Positions 27,100-36,031 are shown, numbered from the stretch's first letter. The stretch: 64,000 nucleotides of DNA from Betaproteobacteria bacterium (GCA_947453825.1 CANGHN010000005.1:26531-90530); one strand, 5' to 3'. Program-made: numbers and translations. Notes: generated from the sequence alone by a model not told the origin.

Positions 27100-27560
27100 G
27101 CGTTATCCAAGGAAAAGACTTTTTATCACCGGTTGCAAAAATACTAATCGCTGCGTTGATAGTTATTATTTTATTGCTGACATTTATTAATAGTCGCGAT
27201 CTCAACAAGATACGAGAGCCAGATGCATCGCCAGTAAAAGTTTTGCAGCTGCGTTTTGAGGATCGTCCTGACGGTTCGATTGCAGTGATTGATTACAAAA
27301 CTGGTAAACAAATTGATGCTGTCCAAGGCGAGGCAGGTTTTGTAAGAGGCACTTTGCGCGGTCTTGCGCAAGAGAGAATACGTAGAGGCTTGGATAGTGG
27401 ACCACCATTTGAGTTGATTTATCGCGCCGATGGCCGCTTAACTTTATCGGATACCGCAACTGGTCGTCTAGTAGATTTAGAGTCTTTTGGCCCTACTAAT
27501 GCAGGTACATTTTTCAAGTTATTTAATGCATCAAATGCGGTAGCAGTGAGTAAGTCATAA
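27096..27560 (+). CDS. puhC: Photosynthetic complex assembly protein PuhC
   Basis: Small membrane-anchored protein of 154 aa with one N-terminal helix (ILIAALIVIILLLTFINS) and a periplasmic domain. The RLRFEDRPDGSIAVID-like stretch (LQLRFEDRPDGSIAVIDYKT), GFVRGTLRGLAQERIRRG and LIYRADGRLTLSDTATGR are typical. PuhC supports core-complex assembly. It overlaps puhB by 4 bases and is followed by acsF. Confidence 0.92.
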   Translation: MSVIQGKDFLSPVAKILIAALIVIILLLTFINSRDLNKIREPDASPVKVLQLRFEDRPDGSIAVIDYKTGKQIDAVQGEAGFVRGTLRGLAQERIRRGLDSGPPFELIYRADGRLTLSDTATGRLVDLESFGPTNAGTFFKLFNASNAVAVSKS

Positions 27561-27579
27561 ATCTTTATTGGAGTTGGAA

Positions 27580-28674
27580 ATGAATGTAGATAGCGCAGAA
27601 AGCCTGTTACAAAGTCAGATCCCTGCGAAGGGTTCTATTAATGAGTCCACCAAGATGGCGCTAGAAGATGCGGTATTGAGCCCGCGCTTTTATACAACCA
27701 ACTTTAAAGAGATGGATCGCATCAAGATTGATTCCCTGCGCCCAGAATGGGATGCCCTGATGGCCGAGTATGAAGGCGATAACAATCACGATCACTTTCA
27801 GCGTCCTGCAGACATGGACAAGAACTACTCCAATCTTCATCCAGCTTTATATGATGAGTTCGTTGATTTTCTAATTAGCTCAATCACTTCTGAGTTTTCT
27901 GGTTGTATTTTGTATGCAGAGATTAAGCGCAAGGTCAGCAATCCAGATATGCGGATGTTGTTCGGTTATATGGCTAGAGATGAAAGTCGTCATGCCGGCT
28001 TTATTAACCAGTGGCTGAAGGACTTCAATATTGGTATTGATTTAGGTTTTCTAGCAAAAGCTAAGAAATACACTTACTTCAAGCCTAAGTTTATTTTCTA
28101 TGCCACCTACCTCTCCGAGAAAATTGGTTATGCCCGTTACATCACGATCTTTAGGGAAATTGAGAGTCGCCCTGAAGTACGCTTTCATCCGATCTTCTTA
28201 TGGTTCGAGCGCTGGTGTAATGACGAGTTCCGTCATGGTGAATCTTTTGCCTTGATCATGCGCGCTAATCCAAAGTTGCTCCAGGGTGTTAATAAGTTAT
28301 GGATTCGTTTTTTCATTCTTGCTGTGTATGCAACGATGTATGTTCGTGACCATACCCGCATTGAGCTTTACAAAGCAATGAAGATTTCGCCAACAGAGTA
28401 TGACAAGAAGGTGTTGTTCATTACTAATGAAATTATTAAACAGGTATTCCCAATTACTGTGAATTTGGATGACCCTCGTTTCTATCAGTATCTCGAAGAA
28501 ATGAAAGTCCTGTTTGAGAAGATGGATGCATATAAGAAAGAGGGTGGCTTGATTAATAAGGCGAAGACCGCCATTCTAAGTGCTCGTGCTGGTTTAGTGT
28601 TCTTGAAGCTGTACTTTATTCCGGTTCAAGATAACACCTTGCCTGCTAATGTTCGTATGGTTCCTACCTGGTAA
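27580..28674 (+). CDS. acsF: Oxygen-dependent Mg-protoporphyrin IX monomethyl ester cyclase
   Basis: Diiron enzyme closing the isocyclic E ring with O2, 364 aa. Two iron-binding signatures are seen: EFSGCILYAEIK with ARDESRHAGFIN, and EIESRPEVRFHP with NDEFRHGESFAL. The ATG at 27580 is preceded by GGAGTTGG; the frame extends to TTG 27568. The oxygen-independent BchE is not in the window, in keeping with aerobic growth. It sits between puhC and puhE, as in other purple bacteria. Confidence 0.96.
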   Translation: MNVDSAESLLQSQIPAKGSINESTKMALEDAVLSPRFYTTNFKEMDRIKIDSLRPEWDALMAEYEGDNNHDHFQRPADMDKNYSNLHPALYDEFVDFLISSITSEFSGCILYAEIKRKVSNPDMRMLFGYMARDESRHAGFINQWLKDFNIGIDLGFLAKAKKYTYFKPKFIFYATYLSEKIGYARYITIFREIESRPEVRFHPIFLWFERWCNDEFRHGESFALIMRANPKLLQGVNKLWIRFFILAVYATMYVRDHTRIELYKAMKISPTEYDKKVLFITNEIIKQVFPITVNLDDPRFYQYLEEMKVLFEKMDAYKKEGGLINKAKTAILSARAGLVFLKLYFIPVQDNTLPANVRMVPTW

Positions 28675-28678
28675 TGTG

Positions 28679-29431
28679 ATGAGTATTGTTTGGCCTATCC
28701 TCTACGCAATTTTTATATGGTGGTTTAGCACGGGGATTATTCTTTTGTTAAACCAACGTAATCCTTCGACCTATAAAAATACCTTTTGGGTTAGCGGAAT
28801 GGTTTTGGCTTTAGCTTTGGTGGGATTAAAAACTAGCGCCAACTTGAGTACGGTAGCTGGTGCTTATTGTGGTTTTACTTGCGCCATTTTAGTTTGGGGT
28901 TGGCAAGAAATCGGTTTCTTATTTGGCTATGTGACTGGCCCTCGTCGAGAGCCATGCCCTAAAGATTGTCGAGGTATGCAGAAGATGTACTTTGCGTTCC
29001 AGACGATTCAACATCATGAAATTGCCCTGATTGCGCTAGCGGTTGCTGTAACGATCATGACTTGGGATGGCTCTAACCAAACTGGTTTCTGGACTTTTAT
29101 CATTCTCTGGTTGATGCGTCAGAGTGCTAAGCTCAATGTCTTTCTAGGTGTTGCAAATCTCAATGAGCGTTTCTTGCCAACTCACCTCAAGTACATATTT
29201 ACCTATTTCACTTGCAAGCGGATGAATCCTTTGCTTCCCTTATCGGTCATTGCTGGCGTTCTCTGTGCAATTCCTTTATGGCAAGCAGCCGTTCATCCTA
29301 GTGCAACAGATTTCCAAATCGCCTCGATGTCATTGACTGGAGCAATTTTATCTTTGGCAGTCTTAGAGCATATTTTGATGGTGGTACCCTTCTCGAGCGA
29401 GCGTCTTTGGAAGTGGGGGATGCGATCATAA
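28679..29431 (+). CDS. puhE: Photosynthetic complex assembly membrane protein PuhE
   Basis: Polytopic protein of about 250 aa and seven hydrophobic segments, DUF3623/PuhE family. It starts MSIVWPILYAIFIWWFSTG and contains LKTSANLSTVAGAYCGFTCAI, WQEIGFLFGYVTGPRREPCP and LMRQSAKLNVFLGVANLNERFLP. PuhE is reported to affect reaction-centre and pigment levels in Rhodobacter. It starts 4 bases after acsF and overlaps the bchG frame at its 3' end. Confidence 0.92.
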   Translation: MSIVWPILYAIFIWWFSTGIILLLNQRNPSTYKNTFWVSGMVLALALVGLKTSANLSTVAGAYCGFTCAILVWGWQEIGFLFGYVTGPRREPCPKDCRGMQKMYFAFQTIQHHEIALIALAVAVTIMTWDGSNQTGFWTFIILWLMRQSAKLNVFLGVANLNERFLPTHLKYIFTYFTCKRMNPLLPLSVIAGVLCAIPLWQAAVHPSATDFQIASMSLTGAILSLAVLEHILMVVPFSSERLWKWGMRS

Positions 29432-30330
29432 ATACACTGACAGTGCGCCGCTTGCCCGCGCCATCCGCGATTCTAGAATTACTGAAGCCAATTACTTGGT
29501 TTCCTCCAATGTGGGCTTTTGCCTGCGGGGTCATTGCAACGGGTGTTTCTTTCCAGGGTCGTTGGCATTTATTGATCGCTGGTGTGATTTTGGCGGGACC
29601 AATGGTCTGTGCTGCTAGTCAAGCAGTGAATGATTGGTTTGATCGTGAGGTCGATGCCATTAATGAACCTCAGCGTCCAATTCCGTCTGGCAGGATGCCT
29701 GGGACTTGGGGACTTTATGTTGCCTTTATTTGGACCGGCCTCTCCCTTTTCTTAGGCTGGTTGATTAGTCCCTGGGCATTTGCAGCCACTTTGATCGGAT
29801 TATTGCTAGCTTGGCTTTACAGTATGCCGCCATTACGCTTTAAGCAAAATGGTTGGTACGGTAATGCAGCCTGCGGAATTTCTTATGAAGGATTGGCTTG
29901 GTTTACGGGTTCGGCCGTCATGATGGGCGATGTATTTCCATCTACACCTTCAATTTTGCTCGCAATGCTTTACAGTATTGGAGCTCATGGAATCATGACT
30001 TTGAATGATTTCAAAGCAGTAGAGGGCGATCGCCAAATGGGCGTTCTTTCTCTTCCGGTTCAACTGGGTATCGCAGGCGCTGCTGAAAATGCTTGCTTGA
30101 TGATGCTGGTTCCACAGTTTGGCGTCTTTGGACTTCTATTGATTTGGGGCGCATTTTGGCAAGCATTGGTAATCTTGCTACTCATCGGTGGACAAATCAA
30201 GATGATGCATTATTTCTTACAGGATCCAGTCAAACGCGCATTATTTCTGAGTGGCTTTGGAGTGCCATTATTTGTTGCGGGAATGATGGTGAGTGCATTT
30301 GCAGTGGCAGGACGTTTCTCGGTAAATTAA
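29407..30330 (+). CDS. bchG: Bacteriochlorophyll a synthase (geranylgeranyl transferase)
   Basis: UbiA-family prenyltransferase, about 300 aa, that esterifies bacteriochlorophyllide a with the C20 tail. The aspartate-rich substrate site is NDWFDREVDAINEPQRPIPSGR, and a second one is LNDFKAVEGDRQMG; LLKPITWFPPMWAFACGV is the BchG N-terminus. There is no ATG start: TTG 29407 and GTG 29413 overlap puhE, GTG 29443 does not, and none has a strong Shine-Dalgarno. The exact start is open. Followed after 11 bases by a PucC-family gene. Confidence 0.94.
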   Translation: MEVGDAIINTLTVRRLPAPSAILELLKPITWFPPMWAFACGVIATGVSFQGRWHLLIAGVILAGPMVCAASQAVNDWFDREVDAINEPQRPIPSGRMPGTWGLYVAFIWTGLSLFLGWLISPWAFAATLIGLLLAWLYSMPPLRFKQNGWYGNAACGISYEGLAWFTGSAVMMGDVFPSTPSILLAMLYSIGAHGIMTLNDFKAVEGDRQMGVLSLPVQLGIAGAAENACLMMLVPQFGVFGLLLIWGAFWQALVILLLIGGQIKMMHYFLQDPVKRALFLSGFGVPLFVAGMMVSAFAVAGRFSVN

Positions 30331-30341
30331 TTGATTGAGCT

Positions 30342-31682
30342 ATGAGCGCTTCTGAACCCACCTATCTCACTTGGCCTCAAATTGCTAGACTAGGTTTAGT
30401 CCAGGCATCCTTGGGATCGATCGTGGTGTTAACTACCTCGCTCTTAAATCGAGTGATGGTCGTAGAGTTGGCTCTGCCAGCAATCTTACCTGGCGTTTTA
30501 GTAGCCCTTCATTATTTTATTCAGTTAATACGCCCACGGATGGGCTTTGGCTCTGATCAAACTCGCAGAGCAAGCCCTTGGATTCGTGGAGGGATGCTGG
30601 CACTAGCTAGCGGCGGTGTGTTGGCAGCCGCCTCAACCATTCTGTTGAGTAATTCACTGGTATTAGGCGTTGCACTGGCAACGATTGCGTTTTTAATGAT
30701 TGGCATTGGTGTTAGCTCCAGCGGCACTGCATTATTGGTGCTGCTAGCAAAACGAGTAGAACCCAAAAAGAAGGCAGCAGCAGCTACTTGTGTTTGGTTA
30801 ATGATGATTTTTGGTTTTGCTTTTACGGCGAGCGTCAGTGGAAAGTTTCTGACGCCATTCTCGTTTGAACGCCTATTCATGGTGTCATTGACTGTGTCTG
30901 TCATCGCGGTGGTAGTGACGTTCCTGGCGATCTGGAAAATGGAATCCCCAGCAATTCTAAGTCAAGGTTTAGCAATTGACCTCGAGCCTAGCCCTTCGAA
31001 AGCCAGTTTTCGTGAAGCCTTTGCAGAGGTTTGGAAAGAAAGTAGGGTGCGTTCCTTTACCTGGTTTGTCTTTGTATCAATGCTTGCATATAGTTCCCAA
31101 GATTTGATCTTGGAGCCTTTTGCTGCCGTAGCATTTGGATTTAGTCCTGCAGAAACCACGACTTTGTCGGGTTTGCAAAACGGCGGCGTACTCACTGGCA
31201 TGCTGATTTTGGCTTTCGTCACCACTAAGGCTAAATCTCAGACTCTGAGCACGCTCAGCAATTGGACCATTGGTGGCTGCCTTGCCTCAGCTTTGGCGAT
31301 GTTAGGTCTAGTTTTATCGGGCCCCATTGCCAATGTCATTTTCTTTAAAGTCACCGTTTTCTTATTAGGCATTTTCAATGGAGCATTTTCAATTGCTGCG
31401 ATCGGTTCGATGATGCAGTTTGCTAGTGTCGGTAGCGAACGGCGTGAGGGTGTCCGCATGGGTATTTGGGGGGCATCACAAGCAATGGCTTTTGGTTTAG
31501 GTGGAATTATTGGGACTGGTCTGAGCGATATCGCGAGAATCGTTTTGGGTAATCCCGCTTCTGCATATGCTTTTGTTTTTTTCTTAGAAGGTGTTTTATT
31601 TGTTGTGGCTGCCTACTTGTCCTATCAGACTCGCTCGCAAACACAAACAAACAATATGTCGAGTCATTTAGTGGGTGTATAG
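30342..31682 (+). CDS. PucC-family transporter-like protein between bchG and bchP
   Basis: Twelve-helix MFS-type protein of 446 aa, more divergent than LhaA and PucC. It matches the PucC family in VQASLGSIVVLTTSLLNRVMVVEL, MGFGSDQTRR, SQDLILEPFAAVAFG and MGIWGASQAMAFGLGGIIGTG. Rhodobacter has a similar gene (orf428/bch2) in the same bchG-bchP position. It is presumed to act in bacteriochlorophyll handling or antenna assembly; its precise role is not known to me. Confidence 0.88.
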   Translation: MSASEPTYLTWPQIARLGLVQASLGSIVVLTTSLLNRVMVVELALPAILPGVLVALHYFIQLIRPRMGFGSDQTRRASPWIRGGMLALASGGVLAAASTILLSNSLVLGVALATIAFLMIGIGVSSSGTALLVLLAKRVEPKKKAAAATCVWLMMIFGFAFTASVSGKFLTPFSFERLFMVSLTVSVIAVVVTFLAIWKMESPAILSQGLAIDLEPSPSKASFREAFAEVWKESRVRSFTWFVFVSMLAYSSQDLILEPFAAVAFGFSPAETTTLSGLQNGGVLTGMLILAFVTTKAKSQTLSTLSNWTIGGCLASALAMLGLVLSGPIANVIFFKVTVFLLGIFNGAFSIAAIGSMMQFASVGSERREGVRMGIWGASQAMAFGLGGIIGTGLSDIARIVLGNPASAYAFVFFLEGVLFVVAAYLSYQTRSQTQTNNMSSHLVGV

Positions 31683-31723
31683 CAAATCAATCAATCAATT
31701 AACTGAATATGATGGAGATGGAA

Positions 31724-32926
31724 ATGAGTGCCCTAGAAATTTTTGATGTCGTTGTTGTTGGTGGCGGACCTACTGGAGCAACGGCTGCTAGTGATCTTGC
31801 AAAGAAGGGTCGAAAAGTACTCCTCTTAGATCGCATGGGTCGTATTAAGCCTTGCGGCGGTGCTATACCTCCACGTTTAATAAAGGATTTTGAAATCCCT
31901 GATGAGCTCTTGGTGGCCAAGGCTAATTGCGCCAGAATGATTGCGCCGTCAGATAAGGCAGTAGATATGCATATTGAGGGTGGCTTTGTAGGGATGGTCG
32001 ATCGCGATAAGTTTGATGAATTTTTACGTGTCCGTGCCGCCAATAATGGCGCCGAGAGAAGAACAGGCGTCTTTGAGAAAATTACTAGAGATCAAGATGG
32101 AGTCTCGGTCATTCACTATGTGGTGCGTGGCAAGCATGGTACGCCCGATACAACTATGGCAGTACGCGCTAAGGCAGTGATTGGTGCGGATGGTGCTAAA
32201 TCTGGAGTTGGACGCCAAGCCATTCCAGGCGCTAAGGATGTGGAATATGTCTTTGCTTATCACGAGATCGTCAAAGTTCCTGAAAATCCACCAGCTGACT
32301 TTGATGGCTCTCGCTGCGATGTTTTTTATCAAGGCGCTTTATCCCCAGACTTTTATGGCTGGATCTTCCCTCATGGAAAAACTATGAGTATTGGAACAGG
32401 TACTGCAGATAAAGGTTTTTCCTTAAGAAGTGCAGTGGGCGCACTCAAGAAGCAAACTGGACTTGAGGGTGCTGAAATGCTAAGACATGAAGGCGCACCG
32501 CTGCCAATGAAGCCATTAAAGAAATGGGATAACGGCAGAGATGTGGTGTTGGCAGGAGATGCTGCTGGAGTGGTGGCCCCTGCTTCAGGAGAAGGAATTT
32601 ACTATGGCATGTATGGTGGCCGGGTAGCCGCAGAAGCGGTAGAAGAGCTACTTGTGACTGGTAACGGGAAGGTCTTAGCAAAAGCCCGCAAACGCTTTAT
32701 GAAGGAACACGGCACTGTATTTTTGGTGCTCGGAATCATGCAGCGTTTTTGGTACAACAACGATAAACGCCGTGAGCGCTTTGTCAAGATGTGTGAAGAT
32801 AAAGACGTTCAGCGTTTAACATTTGAGTCGTATATGAATAAGAAACTCGCTCGCCGTGATCCTATGGCACACTTCAAGATTTTCTTAAAAGATACCGCCC
32901 ATTTGTTAGGTTTTGCAAAAGTCTAA
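31724..32926 (+). CDS. bchP: Geranylgeranyl-bacteriochlorophyll reductase
   Basis: FAD-dependent reductase, about 400 aa, that reduces the geranylgeranyl tail to phytyl. The N-terminal FAD motif VVVVGGGPTGATAASDLAKKG, the PCGGAIPPRLIKDFEIP loop and VLAGDAAGVVAPASGEGIYYG are all clear. Several ATGs lie close together (31709, 31712, 31718, 31724); 31724 has GGAG six bases upstream and is chosen. It is the last long gene of the bchF-bchP array. Confidence 0.95.
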   Translation: MSALEIFDVVVVGGGPTGATAASDLAKKGRKVLLLDRMGRIKPCGGAIPPRLIKDFEIPDELLVAKANCARMIAPSDKAVDMHIEGGFVGMVDRDKFDEFLRVRAANNGAERRTGVFEKITRDQDGVSVIHYVVRGKHGTPDTTMAVRAKAVIGADGAKSGVGRQAIPGAKDVEYVFAYHEIVKVPENPPADFDGSRCDVFYQGALSPDFYGWIFPHGKTMSIGTGTADKGFSLRSAVGALKKQTGLEGAEMLRHEGAPLPMKPLKKWDNGRDVVLAGDAAGVVAPASGEGIYYGMYGGRVAAEAVEELLVTGNGKVLAKARKRFMKEHGTVFLVLGIMQRFWYNNDKRRERFVKMCEDKDVQRLTFESYMNKKLARRDPMAHFKIFLKDTAHLLGFAKV

Positions 32927-32990
32927 GCAGGAAAAGTAGTACTTGGTAGCAGTTTTTAATCAGTGTTAATAACTGAAAGGAAGTAGCATC

Positions 32991-33113
32991 ATGAGAGATA
33001 ACAGCGCAACAACTTTAAGAAATAAAACTGGGAAAATGTACCTGATAGGAATCATTGCATTTTCAGGCTTGATTATCGGAATTACCTTTATCAAATTCTT
33101 ATTTTCAGTTTAA
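32991..33113 (+). CDS. 40-aa single-helix membrane peptide downstream of bchP
   Basis: Frame of 40 codons with a strong AGGAAG Shine-Dalgarno 7 bases upstream of the ATG. The N-terminus is polar and basic (MRDNSATTLRNKTGK), followed by one hydrophobic helix (MYLIGIIAFSGLIIGITFI) and a short end (KFLFSV). Its TAA shares four bases with the converging lipocalin stop. I do not recognise it; the context suggests a small protein of the photosynthetic membrane. The good ribosome site and clean topology make a real gene likely. Confidence 0.65.
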   Translation: MRDNSATTLRNKTGKMYLIGIIAFSGLIIGITFIKFLFSV

Positions 33114-33682
33114 TTTTGCGGTGTCAGGCTCAGTTGTTCAAGACTGAAGCCGTTGTCATTTACTAGGCGACCAAGAAGTGCCTGGTATTTGCTAGTTTCT
33201 ACTGTCTTGGTGCGGGAAAGGATCCAGAGATATTGTCTTCTGGGATCACTTACAGCGGCCAACTGGTACTCTGTGTCGATATCTATCACCCAGTAATCGC
33301 CCCAGACCATGGGTAGAAAGCCTAGCCAAGCTGGTGCAAAGCGTACCTCTAGCTTTGGTGAGGTGGCATCACCGATTTGCCTGGCAGTACCTATTGCCTC
33401 ACCTTTTCCTCCATCTTCAAATGAACAACGGTTTGTTACGCTGACATTGCCATCGTCTTTGATCTTGTAGGTTGCATTGGTATTGGCGATACATTTTCTT
33501 TGGAACCAATTGGGAAATTTCGCAATCTCGAACCAGGTACCCTGATAGCGAGCAACATCTAATGAGGCAATCGTTTTGATAGGGGCTGCTGCCTTTTGAT
33601 CTGCCTGAGCTGCTTGAGCCATTACCTCAGTTTGCGAGAAAAAGAAAATTAGCAAGCCAATAATGTAATGATTTTTTCTCAT
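33110..33682 (-). CDS. Lipocalin family protein (Blc-like), exported
   Basis: 190 aa with an N-terminal signal peptide (about residues 1-22, ending VMAQA). The lipocalin signature is DVARYQGTWFEIAKFPNWFQRKC, followed by ATYKIKDDGNVSVTNRC, YWVIDIDTEYQLAAVSDP and YLWILSRTKT, as in Blc/apolipoprotein-D-like bacterial lipocalins. It has no clear lipobox, so it may be periplasmic. It may bind hydrophobic ligands such as fatty acids, and possibly pigments or carotenoids given the location; that is conjecture. Confidence 0.88.
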   Translation of the reverse strand: MRKNHYIIGLLIFFFSQTEVMAQAAQADQKAAAPIKTIASLDVARYQGTWFEIAKFPNWFQRKCIANTNATYKIKDDGNVSVTNRCSFEDGGKGEAIGTARQIGDATSPKLEVRFAPAWLGFLPMVWGDYWVIDIDTEYQLAAVSDPRRQYLWILSRTKTVETSKYQALLGRLVNDNGFSLEQLSLTPQN

Positions 33683-33730
33683 GATGTTTGCCTTATTGAT
33701 ATCAAGATAAATACTACTCTAAGCTTCATT

Positions 33731-34102
33731 TTATTCTGTTGCACAAGTCGCTATCTGCTCGTTATCACTTTTAAGTTGAATTAACTCATTCCCCAGCTTA
33801 TTAATTTTCAGTTGCCCAATCTGTGGATCAAAGCGCATCAAGATTTGATAAAAGTCTTTTACTTCCAATAAATTCACCTTCAGCTCTTTGCCCTCATAGA
33901 GCAAGCCCGCATCAAGTGAACCCTTGGTAATGACAATCTTCAAAGGGCTACCATTGAGAGTGCAAGTCAGTATCTTGCTGTGACTATCAATGGCCGCTAT
34001 CTTGGGGGCTTGAGAGTCGCAGCCCCATAAAGTCAGCGCTAAGGTTAGGCAGATGAGCACCCCTTTAGGGCTCACATAGGCAGATTTAAAAGGAATGCTC
34101 AA
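33731..34102 (-). CDS. Small predicted lipoprotein, unknown function
   Basis: 123 aa. The signal segment GVLICLTLALTLWGC ends at a lipobox-like LWGC with Cys28 as a possible lipid anchor. The remainder looks like a small beta-rich periplasmic domain with two further Cys (ILTCTLNG near the start, IATCATE at the end) that could form a disulphide. I recognise no family. It overlaps the NnrU-like gene by 4 bases, and the lipocalin follows, so these may form one minus-strand operon. Confidence 0.7.
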   Translation of the reverse strand: MSIPFKSAYVSPKGVLICLTLALTLWGCDSQAPKIAAIDSHSKILTCTLNGSPLKIVITKGSLDAGLLYEGKELKVNLLEVKDFYQILMRFDPQIGQLKINKLGNELIQLKSDNEQIATCATE

Positions 34103-34683
34103 GATAGTTGGGCGAGAGGAGAAACTCCAATGAGAAGTTGATGCAATCCAAATATAAATGCCACCCAGAGAATCACACCAGAGGCAATGGTCAGCATTGT
34201 TGCTTTGGTGCTGATTTGTGCTTGCTCAGGGATATGAATAGGACGCTTTCTGGCTGAACGAAAATCCAATACGGCCCAGATTAAAAAACTCCCAAATAGG
34301 ATGAGATCCACCAGAGTGCCATTGGAGAGTAAATGAGCTAGAGCCCATACTTTGACACCTAAAATCATAGGATGCTTGAGTTTGATACGAATCGCATTAT
34401 TTGAGGGCGAGCTGCCTGCCAGGAAAATAAAGGCGATCAGATTTAAGACTAGAGCGATATAGATAAGAACAGCATTGGGTTGCCACAAGACCACTGTATT
34501 TTGTCTTGCCTGACCGTAGCTAATCACCATGATGACAAATCCAAGCAAAGAAATGATGGTGTACAAACCTTTCCATTTCACTTCACCAATTTTATCAATC
34601 ATGTGATTGCGCCAAGACTCCGCAAAAATACGACAAGAGTGGCTGCCGAGAAAAATAATGAGACCAATCAGAAATAAAGTCAT
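34099..34683 (-). CDS. NnrU family membrane protein
   Basis: About 194 aa with six hydrophobic segments. NnrU-family features are GLIIFLGSHSCRIFAESWR near the N-terminus and IRIKLKHPMILGVKVWALAHLLSNGTLVDLILFGSFLIWA in the middle, the conserved His residues being haem-ligand candidates. The plant 15-cis-zeta-carotene isomerase Z-ISO belongs to this family. The ATG at 34683 has GGAG upstream; the frame extends to TTG 34695. It lies just after bciB on the same strand. A carotenoid link is only suggested by family and location. Confidence 0.88.
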   Translation of the reverse strand: MTLFLIGLIIFLGSHSCRIFAESWRNHMIDKIGEVKWKGLYTIISLLGFVIMVISYGQARQNTVVLWQPNAVLIYIALVLNLIAFIFLAGSSPSNNAIRIKLKHPMILGVKVWALAHLLSNGTLVDLILFGSFLIWAVLDFRSARKRPIHIPEQAQISTKATMLTIASGVILWVAFIFGLHQLLIGVSPLAQLS

Positions 34684-34710
34684 GGAATGCTCCAAAGGAA
34701 AAGATAGGTT

Positions 34711-35907
34711 TTAGGGTTTATGAGCTTCTTGTTCGTTAGGCTTTATTCCATAAGGCTCTACGAGCGGCCAGATATGCTTAGGAACCATGGAAGCCATTTT
34801 TGCGGGCTGCTCTCTTCGTAGATGAAGCACTGTTTCAATGGCTTTCATCTCGACGCGTGTTCGAGCGAATTCAAGACCACGTGGCCCAACTTTAGGCATT
34901 AACCAGCCTACAATTGGCCTTAACCAGTTTGGCATTTTTCTTAAGGGGAGACCGCCAGCAGCACGCTCAACGTTTTTCATAAAACCAACAACAGCAGAAT
35001 GACGTTTCCCAGCCGTTCCTGGTGCAGAAGTGCGCACTTCATCGTCTAAAAGATTCAGTAATTCTTGGCCGCGATGATTACGAACAATGAGCCACTGCTC
35101 ACCTTGGCCGCCCATATAGCCAACCGTAATATCAGACAGCACGTTGGTGTAATCAACGCAGGTGCGGCAGGTTAATGGAAAGAAGTCAGTTGGCAAGGTA
35201 GAAAGTGGTAATTGAAGAAACGGAATTTCTTTTTTCTTGCCATTTTTAAAGCGAACCTCTACGTGGTAATCCGCCCTAAATTCAAGATAGTTAATTTCTT
35301 CTGGTTCTGAGCTGATCAGCGACAAGAAGTGGTGAAAATTCTCAGTAGTGGTGTTATCGGAGCAAGGCGTGCCAATGACATAGAGTTTTTCTAGGCCTAA
35401 CTCTTTCTCTAGAGCCCTTAAGGCGTATACCTGGCAGGGTATACCAATAACAGCCATCTTTTTATACCCTTTAGCAATAGCCGGTTCTAGAAGAGAGAGA
35501 AGGGGGGCATAACCCATTCTCATGCCACGACACTTCGCCATATCAGACGCTTTATCAATAATGATCGGTAATGGCTTCCACCGGTCATTAGGATCTTCAG
35601 TCATCGTCAGAATGGCATCTACTGCACCCGTTTCTAGAAGACGTTCCCCAATACGAGTAGTAATGCCAGTCCACTGTGCCCCAGTGCTTGGATTTTTTAG
35701 TCCAGCTCTGAGCATTTTGATAAAGGGGCCAAAATGGAGTTCATCAGGGCGACCTAAATCCCTTGCTCTGCCATGAACCTGAGTTTCTAATTCTGGGTAA
35801 TTGGGTTTGATGAATTGACAAGCCTCGCCACAACGTTTTGGATTATCTGTTCGAGAAATACCACAGTCGGTACAAAGACTCCGATAGGGTGCATTAGTAG
35901 AGTTCAC
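34711..35907 (-). CDS. bciB: 3,8-divinyl (proto)chlorophyllide reductase, ferredoxin-dependent BciB type
   Basis: 398-aa member of the F420-hydrogenase beta subunit-like flavin/[4Fe-4S] family. Cyanobacterial-type BciB features are visible: N-terminal LCTDCGISRTDNPKRCGEAC, ELETQVHGRARDLGRPDELHFG, GAQWTGITTRI, AVIGIPCQVYALRALEKELG, YVIGTPCSDN, CRTCVDYTNVLSDITVGYMG and VGPRGLEFART. It reduces the 8-vinyl group in (bacterio)chlorophyll synthesis. The related HCAR and F420 enzymes are less likely in this setting. bchJ and bciA are not seen in the window. Confidence 0.88.
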   Translation of the reverse strand: MNSTNAPYRSLCTDCGISRTDNPKRCGEACQFIKPNYPELETQVHGRARDLGRPDELHFGPFIKMLRAGLKNPSTGAQWTGITTRIGERLLETGAVDAILTMTEDPNDRWKPLPIIIDKASDMAKCRGMRMGYAPLLSLLEPAIAKGYKKMAVIGIPCQVYALRALEKELGLEKLYVIGTPCSDNTTTENFHHFLSLISSEPEEINYLEFRADYHVEVRFKNGKKKEIPFLQLPLSTLPTDFFPLTCRTCVDYTNVLSDITVGYMGGQGEQWLIVRNHRGQELLNLLDDEVRTSAPGTAGKRHSAVVGFMKNVERAAGGLPLRKMPNWLRPIVGWLMPKVGPRGLEFARTRVEMKAIETVLHLRREQPAKMASMVPKHIWPLVEPYGIKPNEQEAHKP

Positions 35908-36031
35908 ATAGTCCTTTGTTCATCATCATAAATGGGCTAATGGGGCAAGAAGCAGGGTAAACATAATGCATTTATTATGACCTGAATATGGAATATTTGC
36001 AGACCGATATTGATGAATATGGAGAGAAATA

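Noticed and set aside
30557..30904. 115-codon minus-strand frame inside the PucC-like gene
   Set aside because: Antisense shadow of conserved membrane-protein coding sequence; no ribosome site and no domain.
31685..31699. AATC tetranucleotide repeat upstream of bchP as a phase-variation tract
   Set aside because: Only about three full units, outside the coding frame; too short to be a likely slippage switch.
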